Shown here: piece after piece, positions 22,059 to 29,553 of the stretch | Numbering within the stretch: the stretch's first letter is position 1 | How the letters are laid out: each line of letters opens with the position of its first letter | Program-made: the position numbers and the translations under genes | NCBI GenBank assembly: GCA_022701985.1 | Contig: JAKONK010000217.1 | Coordinates: 1-33,369 of the forward strand | Direction of reading: 5' to 3' | DNA length: 33,369 nt | DNA from: Actinomycetales bacterium | Lineage (GTDB): Bacteria; Actinomycetota; Actinomycetes; Actinomycetales; Quadrisphaeraceae | Notes under the pieces: generated by a model | What the model saw: only the letters and a program-made list of their open reading frames with translations | What the model was told of the DNA's origin: nothing | Database searches by the model: none

Positions 22059-23554
22059 ACGAGGGCGCTGGCGAGCCGGGCGAGGCCGTCGGCGGTCCGC
22101 GACGGCAGGCTCCTGCGGCCCCACTCCCCCGCGGTCAGCTCGCGGCTGCGCGAGCGGTAGAGGTCCTCCACGCCGCGCAGCTGCCGCACGAAGCTCGCGC
22201 CCCTGACCAGGACGATCACCTCCAGGTTCAGCTCGAAGGAGCGCATGTCGAGGTTCGAGGAGCCGATGACGGCGACCTCGTCGTCGACGCTGAGCGTCTT
22301 GGCGTGCAGCACGTACGGCGCGGGGTAGAGCCAGATCCGCACGCCGGAGCGCAGCAGGGCCTCGTAGTAGGACCGCTGCGCGTGGTGCACCAGGGCCTGA
22401 TCGCCGCGCTCGGACACGAACAGCTCGACCTGCAGGCCGCGCTCGGCGGCGCTGCGCATCGCCAGCAGCAGCGACTCGTCGGGCACGAAGTACGGGCTCA
22501 CCACCACGGCGCGCTCCTGAGCGGCGTGCAGGAGCGAGACGAACAGGCGCAGGTTGTTCTCCTGCTCGAAGCCCGGTCCGCTGGGGACCACCTGGGCCTG
22601 GAGCTCGTCGTCGGCCGAGGGCGCCGGGGCGACGTCGGTGCGCAGGCGGTCGTCGAGCAGCTCACCGGTCTCGCTGTACCAGTCGGCCACGAAGACGGCG
22701 TCGAGCGCGGTGACCACGGGCCCCTCGAAGCGCGCCATGACGTCGACCCACCGCCGCCCCTTGCGGCGGTTGCTGCGCTTGCCGTACGCCGGGTCGACCA
22801 CGTTCTGGCTGCCGGAGAACGCGACCGCGCCGTCGACCACGAGGATCTTGCGGTGGTTGCGCAGGTCGATGCGCAGCAGCTCGCGCGAGGTGGGCCACAC
22901 CGGGAGCATCCGGCGCCAGAGCACCCCGGCGGCGTCCAGGCGGCGCACCATCGCGCGGTAGCCCTTGACCCGGAGGCTGGCCAGGTGGTCGAAGAGGACG
23001 CGGACCACGACGCCGCGCGCGGACGCCCGCTCGAGGGCCGCGAAGAACGGCTCCGTGGTCTCGTCGAGGGCCAGGATGTAGAACTCGGCGTGCACCGAGT
23101 GCTGGGCGGCCTCGACCTCGGCCGTCATCGCCCACAGCGAGCCGACGTAGTCCTCGAGGAGGTCGGCGCGGTTGCCCGACAGCACAGGCATCGCCCCGAG
23201 CCGGCGGTTCATCGTGTGGATCGTGCGCAGCGCCGGCAGCTGCTCGTCCTCGGGCGTCAGGTGCACCGGGCGGTGCTCGGTGGTGCGCTCCAGCACCCGC
23301 TCGTTGAACCGCTGCTGCTTCTCGCGCCGGCCCCGGGGCAGCTTCGGGCTGCCGATGACGAGGAAGGCCAGCAGCCCGACGTAGGGGATGAGGACGACGG
23401 CCAGCACCCAGCCGAGCGCGGCGGAGGGGCGCCGGTCGTTGGCGATGACCGCGGCGACCACGAGGCCGACGAGCACGCCCACGGCGACGACGCCCCAGAC
23501 CGCCCACTCCGGCCAGCTGTCGGGCAGGACGCTGTCGAGCGGCAGGACTCCCAC
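22055..23554 (-). CDS. cls: Cardiolipin synthase, phospholipase D type
   Basis: A 499-aa membrane enzyme that makes cardiolipin from phosphatidylglycerol (or a related phosphatidyl donor). Two N-terminal membrane spans (about 19-40 and 48-70: A-L-G-W-V-L-A-V-V-L-I-P-Y-V-G-L-L-A-F-L-V-I-G) are followed by two PLD repeats: H-R-K-I-L-V-V-D-G with G-S-Q-N, and H-A-K-T-L-S-V-D-D with G-S-S-N. Both HxKxxxxD motifs are intact. GTG 23554 starts five bases after the stop of the upstream gene, indicating co-transcription. Its stop overlaps the convergent LOV-phosphatase stop (CTAG), with no terminator between. Confidence 0.93.
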   Translation of the reverse strand: MGVLPLDSVLPDSWPEWAVWGVVAVGVLVGLVVAAVIANDRRPSAALGWVLAVVLIPYVGLLAFLVIGSPKLPRGRREKQQRFNERVLERTTEHRPVHLTPEDEQLPALRTIHTMNRRLGAMPVLSGNRADLLEDYVGSLWAMTAEVEAAQHSVHAEFYILALDETTEPFFAALERASARGVVVRVLFDHLASLRVKGYRAMVRRLDAAGVLWRRMLPVWPTSRELLRIDLRNHRKILVVDGAVAFSGSQNVVDPAYGKRSNRRKGRRWVDVMARFEGPVVTALDAVFVADWYSETGELLDDRLRTDVAPAPSADDELQAQVVPSGPGFEQENNLRLFVSLLHAAQERAVVVSPYFVPDESLLLAMRSAAERGLQVELFVSERGDQALVHHAQRSYYEALLRSGVRIWLYPAPYVLHAKTLSVDDEVAVIGSSNLDMRSFELNLEVIVLVRGASFVRQLRGVEDLYRSRSRELTAGEWGRRSLPSRTADGLARLASALV

Positions 23555-23559
23555 GCCGG

Positions 23560-23883
23560 TCAGTCGTCCATCTGGAGCTCTCCGAGGCGGGACCACTCGG
23601 TGCCCTCGACCTGGAAGTTGATGATCTTCGGGCGCTCGGCGACCTTCGAGCCCAGGGTCGCCATGGCGGTCCGGAAGTGCTCGCCCGTCACGTGAGCCTC
23701 CGCGGCGCCGTCCTGGAACGCCTCCAGCAGCACGTACTCCGTCGGGTCGTCCACCGAGCGCGACCAGTCGAAGAACAGGTTGCCGGGCTCGGCGCGGGTG
23801 GCGGCGGTGAAGTCCGCGACCTCGTCGAGCCAGGTGTCGGCGTGCTCGGGGCGGATGCGCCACTTGACGGCGATGAAGATCAC
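23560..23883 (-). CDS. Antibiotic biosynthesis monooxygenase (ABM) domain protein
   Basis: A 107-aa dimeric alpha-beta barrel protein (M-I-F-I-A-V-K-W-R-I-R-P-E-H-A-D-T-W at the start, then E-P-G-N-L-F-F-D-W-S-R-S-V-D-D-P-T-E-Y-V-L-L-E-A-F-Q-D, and H-V-T-G-E-H-F). This is the YgiN-like ABM family, which includes cofactor-free oxygenases and quinol oxidases; the substrate cannot be told from sequence. The GTG start overlaps the dehydrogenase stop by four bases (GTGA), so the two are translationally coupled and may act on the same metabolite. Confidence 0.88.
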   Translation of the reverse strand: MIFIAVKWRIRPEHADTWLDEVADFTAATRAEPGNLFFDWSRSVDDPTEYVLLEAFQDGAAEAHVTGEHFRTAMATLGSKVAERPKIINFQVEGTEWSRLGELQMDD

Positions 23884-25058
23884 TGCAGGCCTCCGGTGTC
23901 TCGACGGTCCGACCCGCGACGGGGGTCGACCTGCACCTTCGGCCCTGCGCCCGCCCCCGGCAACCGCTGGCCGGTGAGGACCGCCGCCACCTCGTCCAGG
24001 CCGACCACCGCGGCGACGAGCGGACGGGGGTCGACGTCGCCCCGCGCGTAGGCGGCGACCACGTCGGCGAGCACCGGGGAGGCCGACAGGACGCCCACGG
24101 CGGTCACGTCGCCGAGCACCAGGTGCCGCGTGTCGACGGTGCTCGGTGCGGCCGAGATGCCGATGCAGACCAGGCGACCCCCGGGCTCCAGCAGCTCCAG
24201 GGCCCGGGCCGGGGTGCCCGCGCCGGTGGCGCAGTCGACCACGGCGTCGAAGGCCTCCTCCGGGAGGGTCCGCTCGGTCCAGGTGCGCTGGAGCCCGAGG
24301 GTGCGTGCGAAGGCCAGCGAGGCCTCGGTGACCCCCAGCAGGTGCACCTCGGCGCCGGCCGCCCGCAGGAAGAGCGCGGTGAGCAGCCCGATGGTGCCGG
24401 GCCCGACCACCAGCACGCGGTCTCCCGGCCCGGCGGCTGAGGCGCGGGCGGCCCGCAGCGCGTTGCCCCCGGGCTCCACCAGCGCGCCCAGGGCGGCGTC
24501 GACGGCGTCGGGCAGGGCGTGCAGCGACGAGGCCGGCACCGCCAGCCGCTCCGCCAGCGCCCCGTGGCGTCCGCCGCGGATGCCGACCTCCTGGCGGTCC
24601 TCGCACAGGTGCTGGCGCCCGCGGAGGCACCTCCGGCAGGCCCCGCACCCGAGCATCGTGTCTCCGGTGGCGCGTCGACCCCGCCAGGCGGGGTCGACGC
24701 CGGCACCGACCTCGACGACCGTGCCGCACCACTCGTGTCCGAGGCGCACCGGGTAGCTGGCGTGCCCGGAGCGCAGGTACGTCATCTCACCCGTCGCGAA
24801 CTCGCGGTCGGTGCCGCAGACGCCGACCCTCTCGACCTCGACCACCACCTCGCCGGGCCCGGCGACGGGCGCGGGCACCCGCTGCACCCCTCCCCCGCCG
24901 GGGCCGGTGAGCACGTGGGCGCGCACCGTCCGCGGCCGGCCGTCCGAGACGCCCGAGCCGTCCGCGCCGTCCGCCCGTTCCACGCGCCCCACGGTCGCAC
25001 CCGCGGTCCGGCGCCGGTCCGGAGGCACCGCCGCGAGCGGTGACACGCCGTGGAGCAC
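23880..25058 (-). CDS. Zinc-dependent alcohol/polyol dehydrogenase (MDR superfamily)
   Basis: A 392-aa oxidoreductase when started at GTG 25058, which has GGAGGA four bases upstream; the canonical MDR start (V-R-A-H-V-L-T-G-P-G) lies 44 codons further in at GTG 24926, so the extra N-terminus may be untranslated. Catalytic zinc residues sit in V-G-V-C-G-T-D and G-H-E-W-C-G. The structural zinc lobe is C-G-A-C-R-R-C-L-R-G-R-Q-H-L-C (four Cys). The NAD(P) loop is V-L-V-V-G-P-G-T-I-G-L-L. Layout fits glucose, galactose, sorbitol or threonine dehydrogenases. Divergent from a LacI gene and beside a beta-galactosidase operon, so sugar oxidation is likely but inferred. Confidence 0.88.
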   Translation of the reverse strand: MLHGVSPLAAVPPDRRRTAGATVGRVERADGADGSGVSDGRPRTVRAHVLTGPGGGGVQRVPAPVAGPGEVVVEVERVGVCGTDREFATGEMTYLRSGHASYPVRLGHEWCGTVVEVGAGVDPAWRGRRATGDTMLGCGACRRCLRGRQHLCEDRQEVGIRGGRHGALAERLAVPASSLHALPDAVDAALGALVEPGGNALRAARASAAGPGDRVLVVGPGTIGLLTALFLRAAGAEVHLLGVTEASLAFARTLGLQRTWTERTLPEEAFDAVVDCATGAGTPARALELLEPGGRLVCIGISAAPSTVDTRHLVLGDVTAVGVLSASPVLADVVAAYARGDVDPRPLVAAVVGLDEVAAVLTGQRLPGAGAGPKVQVDPRRGSDRRDTGGLQ

Positions 25059-25073
25059 CGGTTCCTCCGCATG

Positions 25074-25093
25074 CCTTGACTGCGCAGTCAAGG
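25074..25093. promoter_or_regulatory. LacI-type operator O1, perfect palindrome
   Basis: CCTTGACTGC followed by its exact reverse complement GCAGTCAAGG, with the central C-G step typical of LacI-family sites (core TGACTGCGCAGTCA, 25077-25090). Placed between the divergent dehydrogenase and lacI genes, so it can repress both. Confidence 0.8.
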
Positions 25094-25105
25094 TCCCTCT
25101 ACCTT
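25076..25105 (+). promoter_or_regulatory. Promoter of the lacI-type gene, overlapped by operator O1
   Basis: TTGACT (25076-25081), an 18-base spacer, then TACCTT (25100-25105). Transcription would begin near 25112. The -35 hexamer is part of the palindromic operator, so a bound repressor would block the polymerase. Confidence 0.6.
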
Positions 25106-25121
25106 TCCCCGCATCCACCGA

Positions 25122-25135
25122 TGACAGCGCAGTCA
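25122..25135. promoter_or_regulatory. LacI-type operator O2, near-perfect copy
   Basis: TGACAGCGCAGTCA differs from the O1 core by one base. Centre-to-centre distance to O1 is 45 bp. It lies downstream of the predicted lacI transcription start and 15 bases before the GTG, a roadblock or looping partner position. Confidence 0.72.
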
Positions 25136-25149
25136 CGAAGGGGTGTGCC

Positions 25150-26247
25150 GTGCTCGTCCCAGGCTCCACCGCGCCCCCGCGCACCCCGGCGCGCGCCGCC
25201 GTGATGGTCGACGTCGCCCGCGAGGCCGGTGTCAGCCAGAAGACCGTCTCCCGCGTGGTCAACGGCTCCGACCAGGTGCGGCCCGAGGTCCGCGACCGCG
25301 TGCTCGCCGCCATCGACGCCCTGGGCTACCGCCGCAACAGCGCAGCCCGGGCTCTCGCAGCGGGGCGCACGCACCTGATCGGCATCGTGGCGATGGGCAC
25401 CCCGCTCTTCGGCATCGCCGAGCACGTGCTGGGGGCCGAGCGCGCCGCCCGCGAGCGCGGCTACGGCACCGTGGTGGTCTCGCTCAGCGAGGCCGGTGAC
25501 GCCGCCGAGGTGGGACCGGCCCTGGACCGCGCGCTCGCGCTGGGGGCCGAGGGCCTGGTGCTGGTGGAGCCGTTCCGGCGCGACCCGGCCCTGCTCGCGC
25601 CGTGGGGCGACGTGCCGATCGTCTCGCCGCGCCACGAGGAGGGACCAGACGCCGACACCTCCCCCCTGCACAGCCACGTGACCGTCGACGAGGAGCACAT
25701 CGGTCACCTCGCGACCAGCCACCTGCTGGAGCTGGGCCACCGCCGCGTGGCCCACCTCGGCGGTCCGGTGGCCTGGCAGCCGGCCGAGCTGCGCGAGCGG
25801 GGCTGGCGCGCGGCGCTGGCCGACGGCGGGGGCGAGGCCGTCGGGCCGGTGCGGGGCGACTGGTCCGCGCGCAGCGGCTACCGCGCCGCGCAGGAGCTGC
25901 TCCGCCGGGGCGAGGCCTTCACCGCGCTCTTCGCCGCCAACGACTCCATGGCCGTGGGGGCGGTGCGCGCCCTGGTCGAGGCCGGCGTGCGGGTCCCCGA
26001 GGACGTGGCCGTGGTCGGCGTCGACGACCTGCCGGAGTCGGAGTTCCAGGTGGTCCCGCTCACGAGCGTGAAGCAGGACTTCACCGCGCTCACGCGCCGC
26101 TCCGTCCAGCACCTCGTGGACTCCCTCGAGGGCGAGCCGCCCGCCGAGCGGGCCGAGGTGGTGCTGGCGCGGCTCGTGGTGCGCGCCAGCTCCGGTGCCC
26201 CCCGCGCCACCCCGCTCGCCGTCCCGGGAGGCAGCACCTCCCCCTAG
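25150..26247 (+). CDS. LacI-family transcriptional repressor
   Basis: A 365-aa regulator. The helix-turn-helix and hinge are V-D-V-A-R-E-A-G-V-S-Q-K-T-V-S-R-V-V-N-G-S-D-Q-V-R-P-E-V-R-D-R-V-L-A-A-I-D-A-L-G-Y-R-R-N (about residues 19-62). The periplasmic-binding-like effector domain starts H-L-I-G-I-V-A-M and ends near residue 355, containing F-A-A-N-D-S-M-A-V-G and V-V-G-V-D-D-L-P-E-S. GTG 25150 has AAGGGG six bases upstream; GTG 25201, immediately before M-V-D-V-A-R, is a later alternative. With O1 and O2 at its own promoter it is probably autoregulated and controls both the divergent dehydrogenase operon and the downstream beta-galactoside operon. Confidence 0.93.
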   Translation: MLVPGSTAPPRTPARAAVMVDVAREAGVSQKTVSRVVNGSDQVRPEVRDRVLAAIDALGYRRNSAARALAAGRTHLIGIVAMGTPLFGIAEHVLGAERAARERGYGTVVVSLSEAGDAAEVGPALDRALALGAEGLVLVEPFRRDPALLAPWGDVPIVSPRHEEGPDADTSPLHSHVTVDEEHIGHLATSHLLELGHRRVAHLGGPVAWQPAELRERGWRAALADGGGEAVGPVRGDWSARSGYRAAQELLRRGEAFTALFAANDSMAVGAVRALVEAGVRVPEDVAVVGVDDLPESEFQVVPLTSVKQDFTALTRRSVQHLVDSLEGEPPAERAEVVLARLVVRASSGAPRATPLAVPGGSTSP

Positions 26248-26251
26248 GCCC

Positions 26252-26279
26252 CCGGTGGCCGGCACCGCGCCGGCACCGG
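26252..26279 (+). terminator. Hairpin between lacI and the galactoside transporter operon, probable attenuator
   Basis: 26252-26262 pairs with 26270-26279 (10 bp with one bulged G, loop of 7). It lies five bases after the lacI stop and about 40 bases before the ribosome-binding site of the binding-protein gene. No separate promoter is evident in the 83-base gap, so read-through from lacI is likely. Confidence 0.5.
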
Positions 26280-26330
26280 TCAGCTCCACCGCACCCGCAC
26301 CCCAGCGAACACCAGGACGAAGGAGTTCCA

Positions 26331-27698
26331 TTGTTCGAGATCGTCTCCAAGCCCATCGGCCGCCGCGCCGCCCTCGCCGGCCTGTTCGGCGCCTCCGCCT
26401 TCGTGCTCTCCAGCTGCTCCGGCGGCTCGGACGACGGCGGCCCCAGCGCCGAGCCGGTCTCCGAGGACGCGTTCAAGACCGCCATGGACACCGACACCAC
26501 GCTGACCTTCTGGACCTGGGTGCCCGACATCCAGAAGGAGGTCGACCTGTTCACCGCGACCTACCCGAAGATCAAGGTCGACGTCGTGAACGCGGGCCAG
26601 GGCCTGGACCAGTACACGGCGCTGCGCACCGCCCTGCGCGCGGGCACCGGCGCCCCCGACGTCGTGCAGATCGAGTACCAGTACCTGTCGAGCTTCATCC
26701 TCGGCGACAACCTGCTCGACCTGTCCGGCTCCAACGGCTACGACCAGCTGTCCGCGCAGTACCCGGACTGGGTCAACGCCCAGATCACCCGCGACGGCAA
26801 GATCTACGGCGTCCCGCAGGACATCGGCCCGATGGGCATGCTCTACCGGGAGGACCTGCTCACCGCGGCGGGCGTGCAGGCACCGACGACGTGGGCGGAG
26901 TTCGCGACCGCCGCCGAGACCTACCGCGCCGCCAACCCGAGCAGCTACCTCACCGACCTGCCCCCGAACCAGGCGGGCCAGATGATCGGCTTCATGTGGG
27001 CCAACGGCGCCAAGCCGTTCACCTACGACGGCGCCGAGACGGTCGGCATCGACTTCTCCAGCGCCGAGGCCACCGAGGTCATCGAGTTCTGGCAGGACCT
27101 CGCCCAGCGCGACCTGGTCGCCGTCGACCCCGACTTCACCGACCAGTGGTACCAGGGCCTCTCCCAGGGCACCTACGCCAGCTGGCTGACCGCCGCCTGG
27201 GGCCCGGTCTTCCTGCAGGGCACCGCCGAGAACACCTCCGGCTCCTGGCGCGCCGCCCAGCTGCCGCAGTTCACCGCCGGCGGTACCGCCACCGGCAACT
27301 GGGGCGGCTCGACCGACGCGGTCATCGCCTCCTCCCCGAACCCGATCGCCGCGGCCGAGCTGGCCCGCTGGATCAACGTCGAGGAGCAGCCGGCGACGCT
27401 GTTCGCGACCGAGCAGTTCCTCTTCCCGCCGTCGAGGACCGTGCAGGAGGCGCCGGAGTTCATCGACGCAGCGCCGGAGTTCTACGGCGGCCAGGAGGTC
27501 AACAAGCTCTTCACCGAGGCCGCCGCGAACGTCGACACCGAGTTCGAGTGGCTGCCCTTCATGGACTACGTCTACTCCAGCTACGAGGACGTCATGGGCC
27601 CGGCGATCACCGGCCGCGGCGACATGAAGGGGGCCCTGGCCACCTGGGAGGCGCAGCTGAAGACGTACGCCCAGGAGCAGGGCTTCACGGTCCAGTGA
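26331..27698 (+). CDS. Extracellular sugar-binding lipoprotein (galactoside importer)
   Basis: A 455-aa family 1 solute-binding protein. The start is TTG at 26331, fixed by AAGGAG five bases upstream; no ATG or GTG fits. The signal is I-G-R-R-A-A-L-A-G-L-F-G-A-S-A-F-V-L-S-S-C, with lipobox L-S-S-C (Cys about 29) and paired Arg suggestive of Tat export. The mature protein begins with a Gly/Ser/Asp linker, then L-T-F-W-T-W-V-P-D-I-Q-K-E-V-D. Several Trp/Tyr residues are typical of sugar stacking. It is followed by two permeases and a GH42 enzyme with overlapping stops and starts, so a beta-galactoside ligand is inferred. Confidence 0.93.
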   Translation: MFEIVSKPIGRRAALAGLFGASAFVLSSCSGGSDDGGPSAEPVSEDAFKTAMDTDTTLTFWTWVPDIQKEVDLFTATYPKIKVDVVNAGQGLDQYTALRTALRAGTGAPDVVQIEYQYLSSFILGDNLLDLSGSNGYDQLSAQYPDWVNAQITRDGKIYGVPQDIGPMGMLYREDLLTAAGVQAPTTWAEFATAAETYRAANPSSYLTDLPPNQAGQMIGFMWANGAKPFTYDGAETVGIDFSSAEATEVIEFWQDLAQRDLVAVDPDFTDQWYQGLSQGTYASWLTAAWGPVFLQGTAENTSGSWRAAQLPQFTAGGTATGNWGGSTDAVIASSPNPIAAAELARWINVEEQPATLFATEQFLFPPSRTVQEAPEFIDAAPEFYGGQEVNKLFTEAAANVDTEFEWLPFMDYVYSSYEDVMGPAITGRGDMKGALATWEAQLKTYAQEQGFTVQ

Positions 27699-28636
27699 CC
27701 TCGACCTCCACCTCCGCGGCGCCGGCGGGCTCGCCGGCGCCGCGGCGGCGGGGCGCCTCGGCCGCCCGCCGCCGCCAGCACCGCGCCGCCTACCTGCTGG
27801 TGGCGCCCTTCATGGTGGTCTTCGCCGCCATGCTCGTGGTGCCGCTGGTCTACGCGGCCTACCTGTCCCTGTTCCGCGAGCGCCTCATCGGCGGCACGAG
27901 CTTCGTGGGCCTCGAGAACTACGTGAACGCCCTGGGCGACTCCGCCTTCTTCACCGGCCTGCTCCGGGTGGGGGCGTTCCTCGTCATCCAGGTGCCGATC
28001 ATGCTGGGGCTGGCGCTGCTCATCGCGCTGCTGCTCGACTCGGGCCTGCTGTACGCGCAGCGCTTCATCCGGCTGGCGGTCTTCCTGCCCTACGCCGTCC
28101 CGAGCGTCGTGGCGACGCTCATGTGGGGCTACCTGTACGGGCCCGACTTCGGCCCCTTCGCGCAGGTCGCGACCTCGCTGTCGCTGCCGAAGCCGCCGTT
28201 CCTGTCCGACTGGATGGTCGGCTCGATCATGAACATCGTCACCTGGTCGTTCGTGGGCTACAACATGATCATCATGTTCGCCGCACTGCGCTCCATCCCC
28301 ACCGAGCTCTACGAGGCGGCCCGGATGGACGGCGCGAACGAGGTCCGCATCGCCTGGTCGGTGAAGATCCCCGCCATCCGCGGCGCCCTCCTGCTGACCC
28401 TGATCTTCTCGGTGATCGGCAGCTTCCAGCTCTTCAACGAGCCTCAGCTGCTGTCGTCGCTCGCACCCTCGGTGATCGACTCGGCCTACACGCCGAACCT
28501 CTACGCCTACAACCTGGCGTTCACCAACCAGAACATCAACTACTCGGCGGCCGTCGCGTTCCTGCTGGCCCTGGTCATCGCGGTCCTGTCGTACGTCGTC
28601 CAGCTGTCCGCCCAGCGCAAGGAGCGCCGCTCGTGA
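27695..28636 (+). CDS. Carbohydrate ABC transporter permease, MalF type
   Basis: A 313-aa CUT1 permease. A basic Ser/Thr/Ala/Pro-rich N-terminus (1-30) is followed by six spans, the first A-A-Y-L-L-V-A-P-F-M-V-V-F-A-A-M-L-V-V-P-L-V-Y. The EAA loop is E-L-Y-E-A-A-R-M-D-G-A-N-E-V-R-I-A-W-S-V-K-I-P. The start GTG at 27695 overlaps the binding-protein stop (GTGA), so the two are translationally coupled. No ATPase gene in the cluster. Confidence 0.94.
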   Translation: MTSTSTSAAPAGSPAPRRRGASAARRRQHRAAYLLVAPFMVVFAAMLVVPLVYAAYLSLFRERLIGGTSFVGLENYVNALGDSAFFTGLLRVGAFLVIQVPIMLGLALLIALLLDSGLLYAQRFIRLAVFLPYAVPSVVATLMWGYLYGPDFGPFAQVATSLSLPKPPFLSDWMVGSIMNIVTWSFVGYNMIIMFAALRSIPTELYEAARMDGANEVRIAWSVKIPAIRGALLLTLIFSVIGSFQLFNEPQLLSSLAPSVIDSAYTPNLYAYNLAFTNQNINYSAAVAFLLALVIAVLSYVVQLSAQRKERRS

Positions 28637-29553
28637 GCACCGTCCAGGCCGCGGACGCCGCCGTCGCGCAGCAGCTCGAGGGCACGACGACGAAGCGGCG
28701 GCGGCCCGCCAGCGAGCGGCGCAGCCCCCTGCTGACCGTGCTGACGATCCTGCTGCTGCCGTACTTCCTGCTGCCGCTGTACTGGCTCGTGGTCGCCTCG
28801 ACCAAGACCAACGGCCAGCTGTTCTCCACCTTCGGCCTGTGGTTCGACCAGATCAACATCGTGACGAACCTCCAGCAGGTGTTCACCGCCCAGGGCGGCA
28901 TCTTCTGGACCTGGATCGGCAACACCGTGCTGTACGCCGGCGTCAGCGCCGTCGGCGCGGCGTTCCTGGCCACCGCGGCCGGCTACGCCTTCGCCAAGTA
29001 CGAGTTCCCCGGCGGCACGCTGCTGTTCTCGGTGGTCCTCGGCGCGATCATGGTCCCGACCACGGCGCTGGCGATCCCCACCTACCTGCTCTTCGCGGGG
29101 GTGGAGCTCACCGACACCCGCTGGGCGGTGATCCTCCCCAGCCTGGTCAGCCCGTTCGGGGTCTACCTGATGCGCGTCTACGCGGCCGACGCCGTCGACA
29201 CCCAGCTGCTCGAGGCCGCCCGCGTCGACGGCGCCGGGGAGCTGCGCATCTTCTTCACCGTGGCGATGCGGCTGCTGGCCCCCGGCTTCATCACGGTGCT
29301 GCTGTTCACGCTGGTCGCGACCTGGAACAACTACTTCCTGCCGCTGATCATGCTGAGCACGCCCGACCTGTACCCGCTCACCGTGGGCCTGGCGCAGTGG
29401 CAGTCGGCCGCCGCCGCGGGCTCCGGCGGGCAGGTGCTGTTCTCCAGCGTCATCACCGGCTCGCTCGTCTCGATCGTGCCGCTCGTCATCGCCTTCCTCT
29501 ACCTGCAGAAGTACTGGCAGGCGGGGCTGGCCGCGGGAGGGGTCAAGGGATGA
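28633..29553 (+). CDS. Carbohydrate ABC transporter permease, MalG type
   Basis: A 306-aa CUT1 permease with a cytosolic basic N-terminus and six spans (first L-L-T-V-L-T-I-L-L-L-P-Y-F-L-L-P-L-Y-W-L-V-V-A). The EAA loop is Q-L-L-E-A-A-R-V-D-G-A-G-E-L-R-I-F-F-T-V-A-M. The C-terminus [14 protein letters not shown] matches MalG proteins. GTG 28633 overlaps the previous stop by four bases, and its own stop overlaps the GH42 start (ATGA), so four genes form one coupled unit. Confidence 0.94.
   Translation: MSTVQAADAAVAQQLEGTTTKRRRPASERRSPLLTVLTILLLPYFLLPLYWLVVASTKTNGQLFSTFGLWFDQINIVTNLQQVFTAQGGIFWTWIGNTVLYAGVSAVGAAFLATAAGYAFAKYEFPGGTLLFSVVLGAIMVPTTALAIPTYLLFAGVELTDTRWAVILPSLVSPFGVYLMRVYAADAVDTQLLEAARVDGAGELRIFFTVAMRLLAPGFITVLLFTLVATWNNYFLPLIMLSTPDLYPLTVGLAQWQSAAAAGSGGQVLFSSVITGSLVSIVPLVIAFLYLQKYWQAGLAAGGVKG

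Noticed and set aside
19410-22124. 904-codon minus-strand open frame opposite the LOV-phosphatase gene
   Set aside because: Gln/Gly/Arg/Val-rich translation with no motifs; it also crosses the SAM riboswitch. The plus frame has LOV and PP2C motifs.
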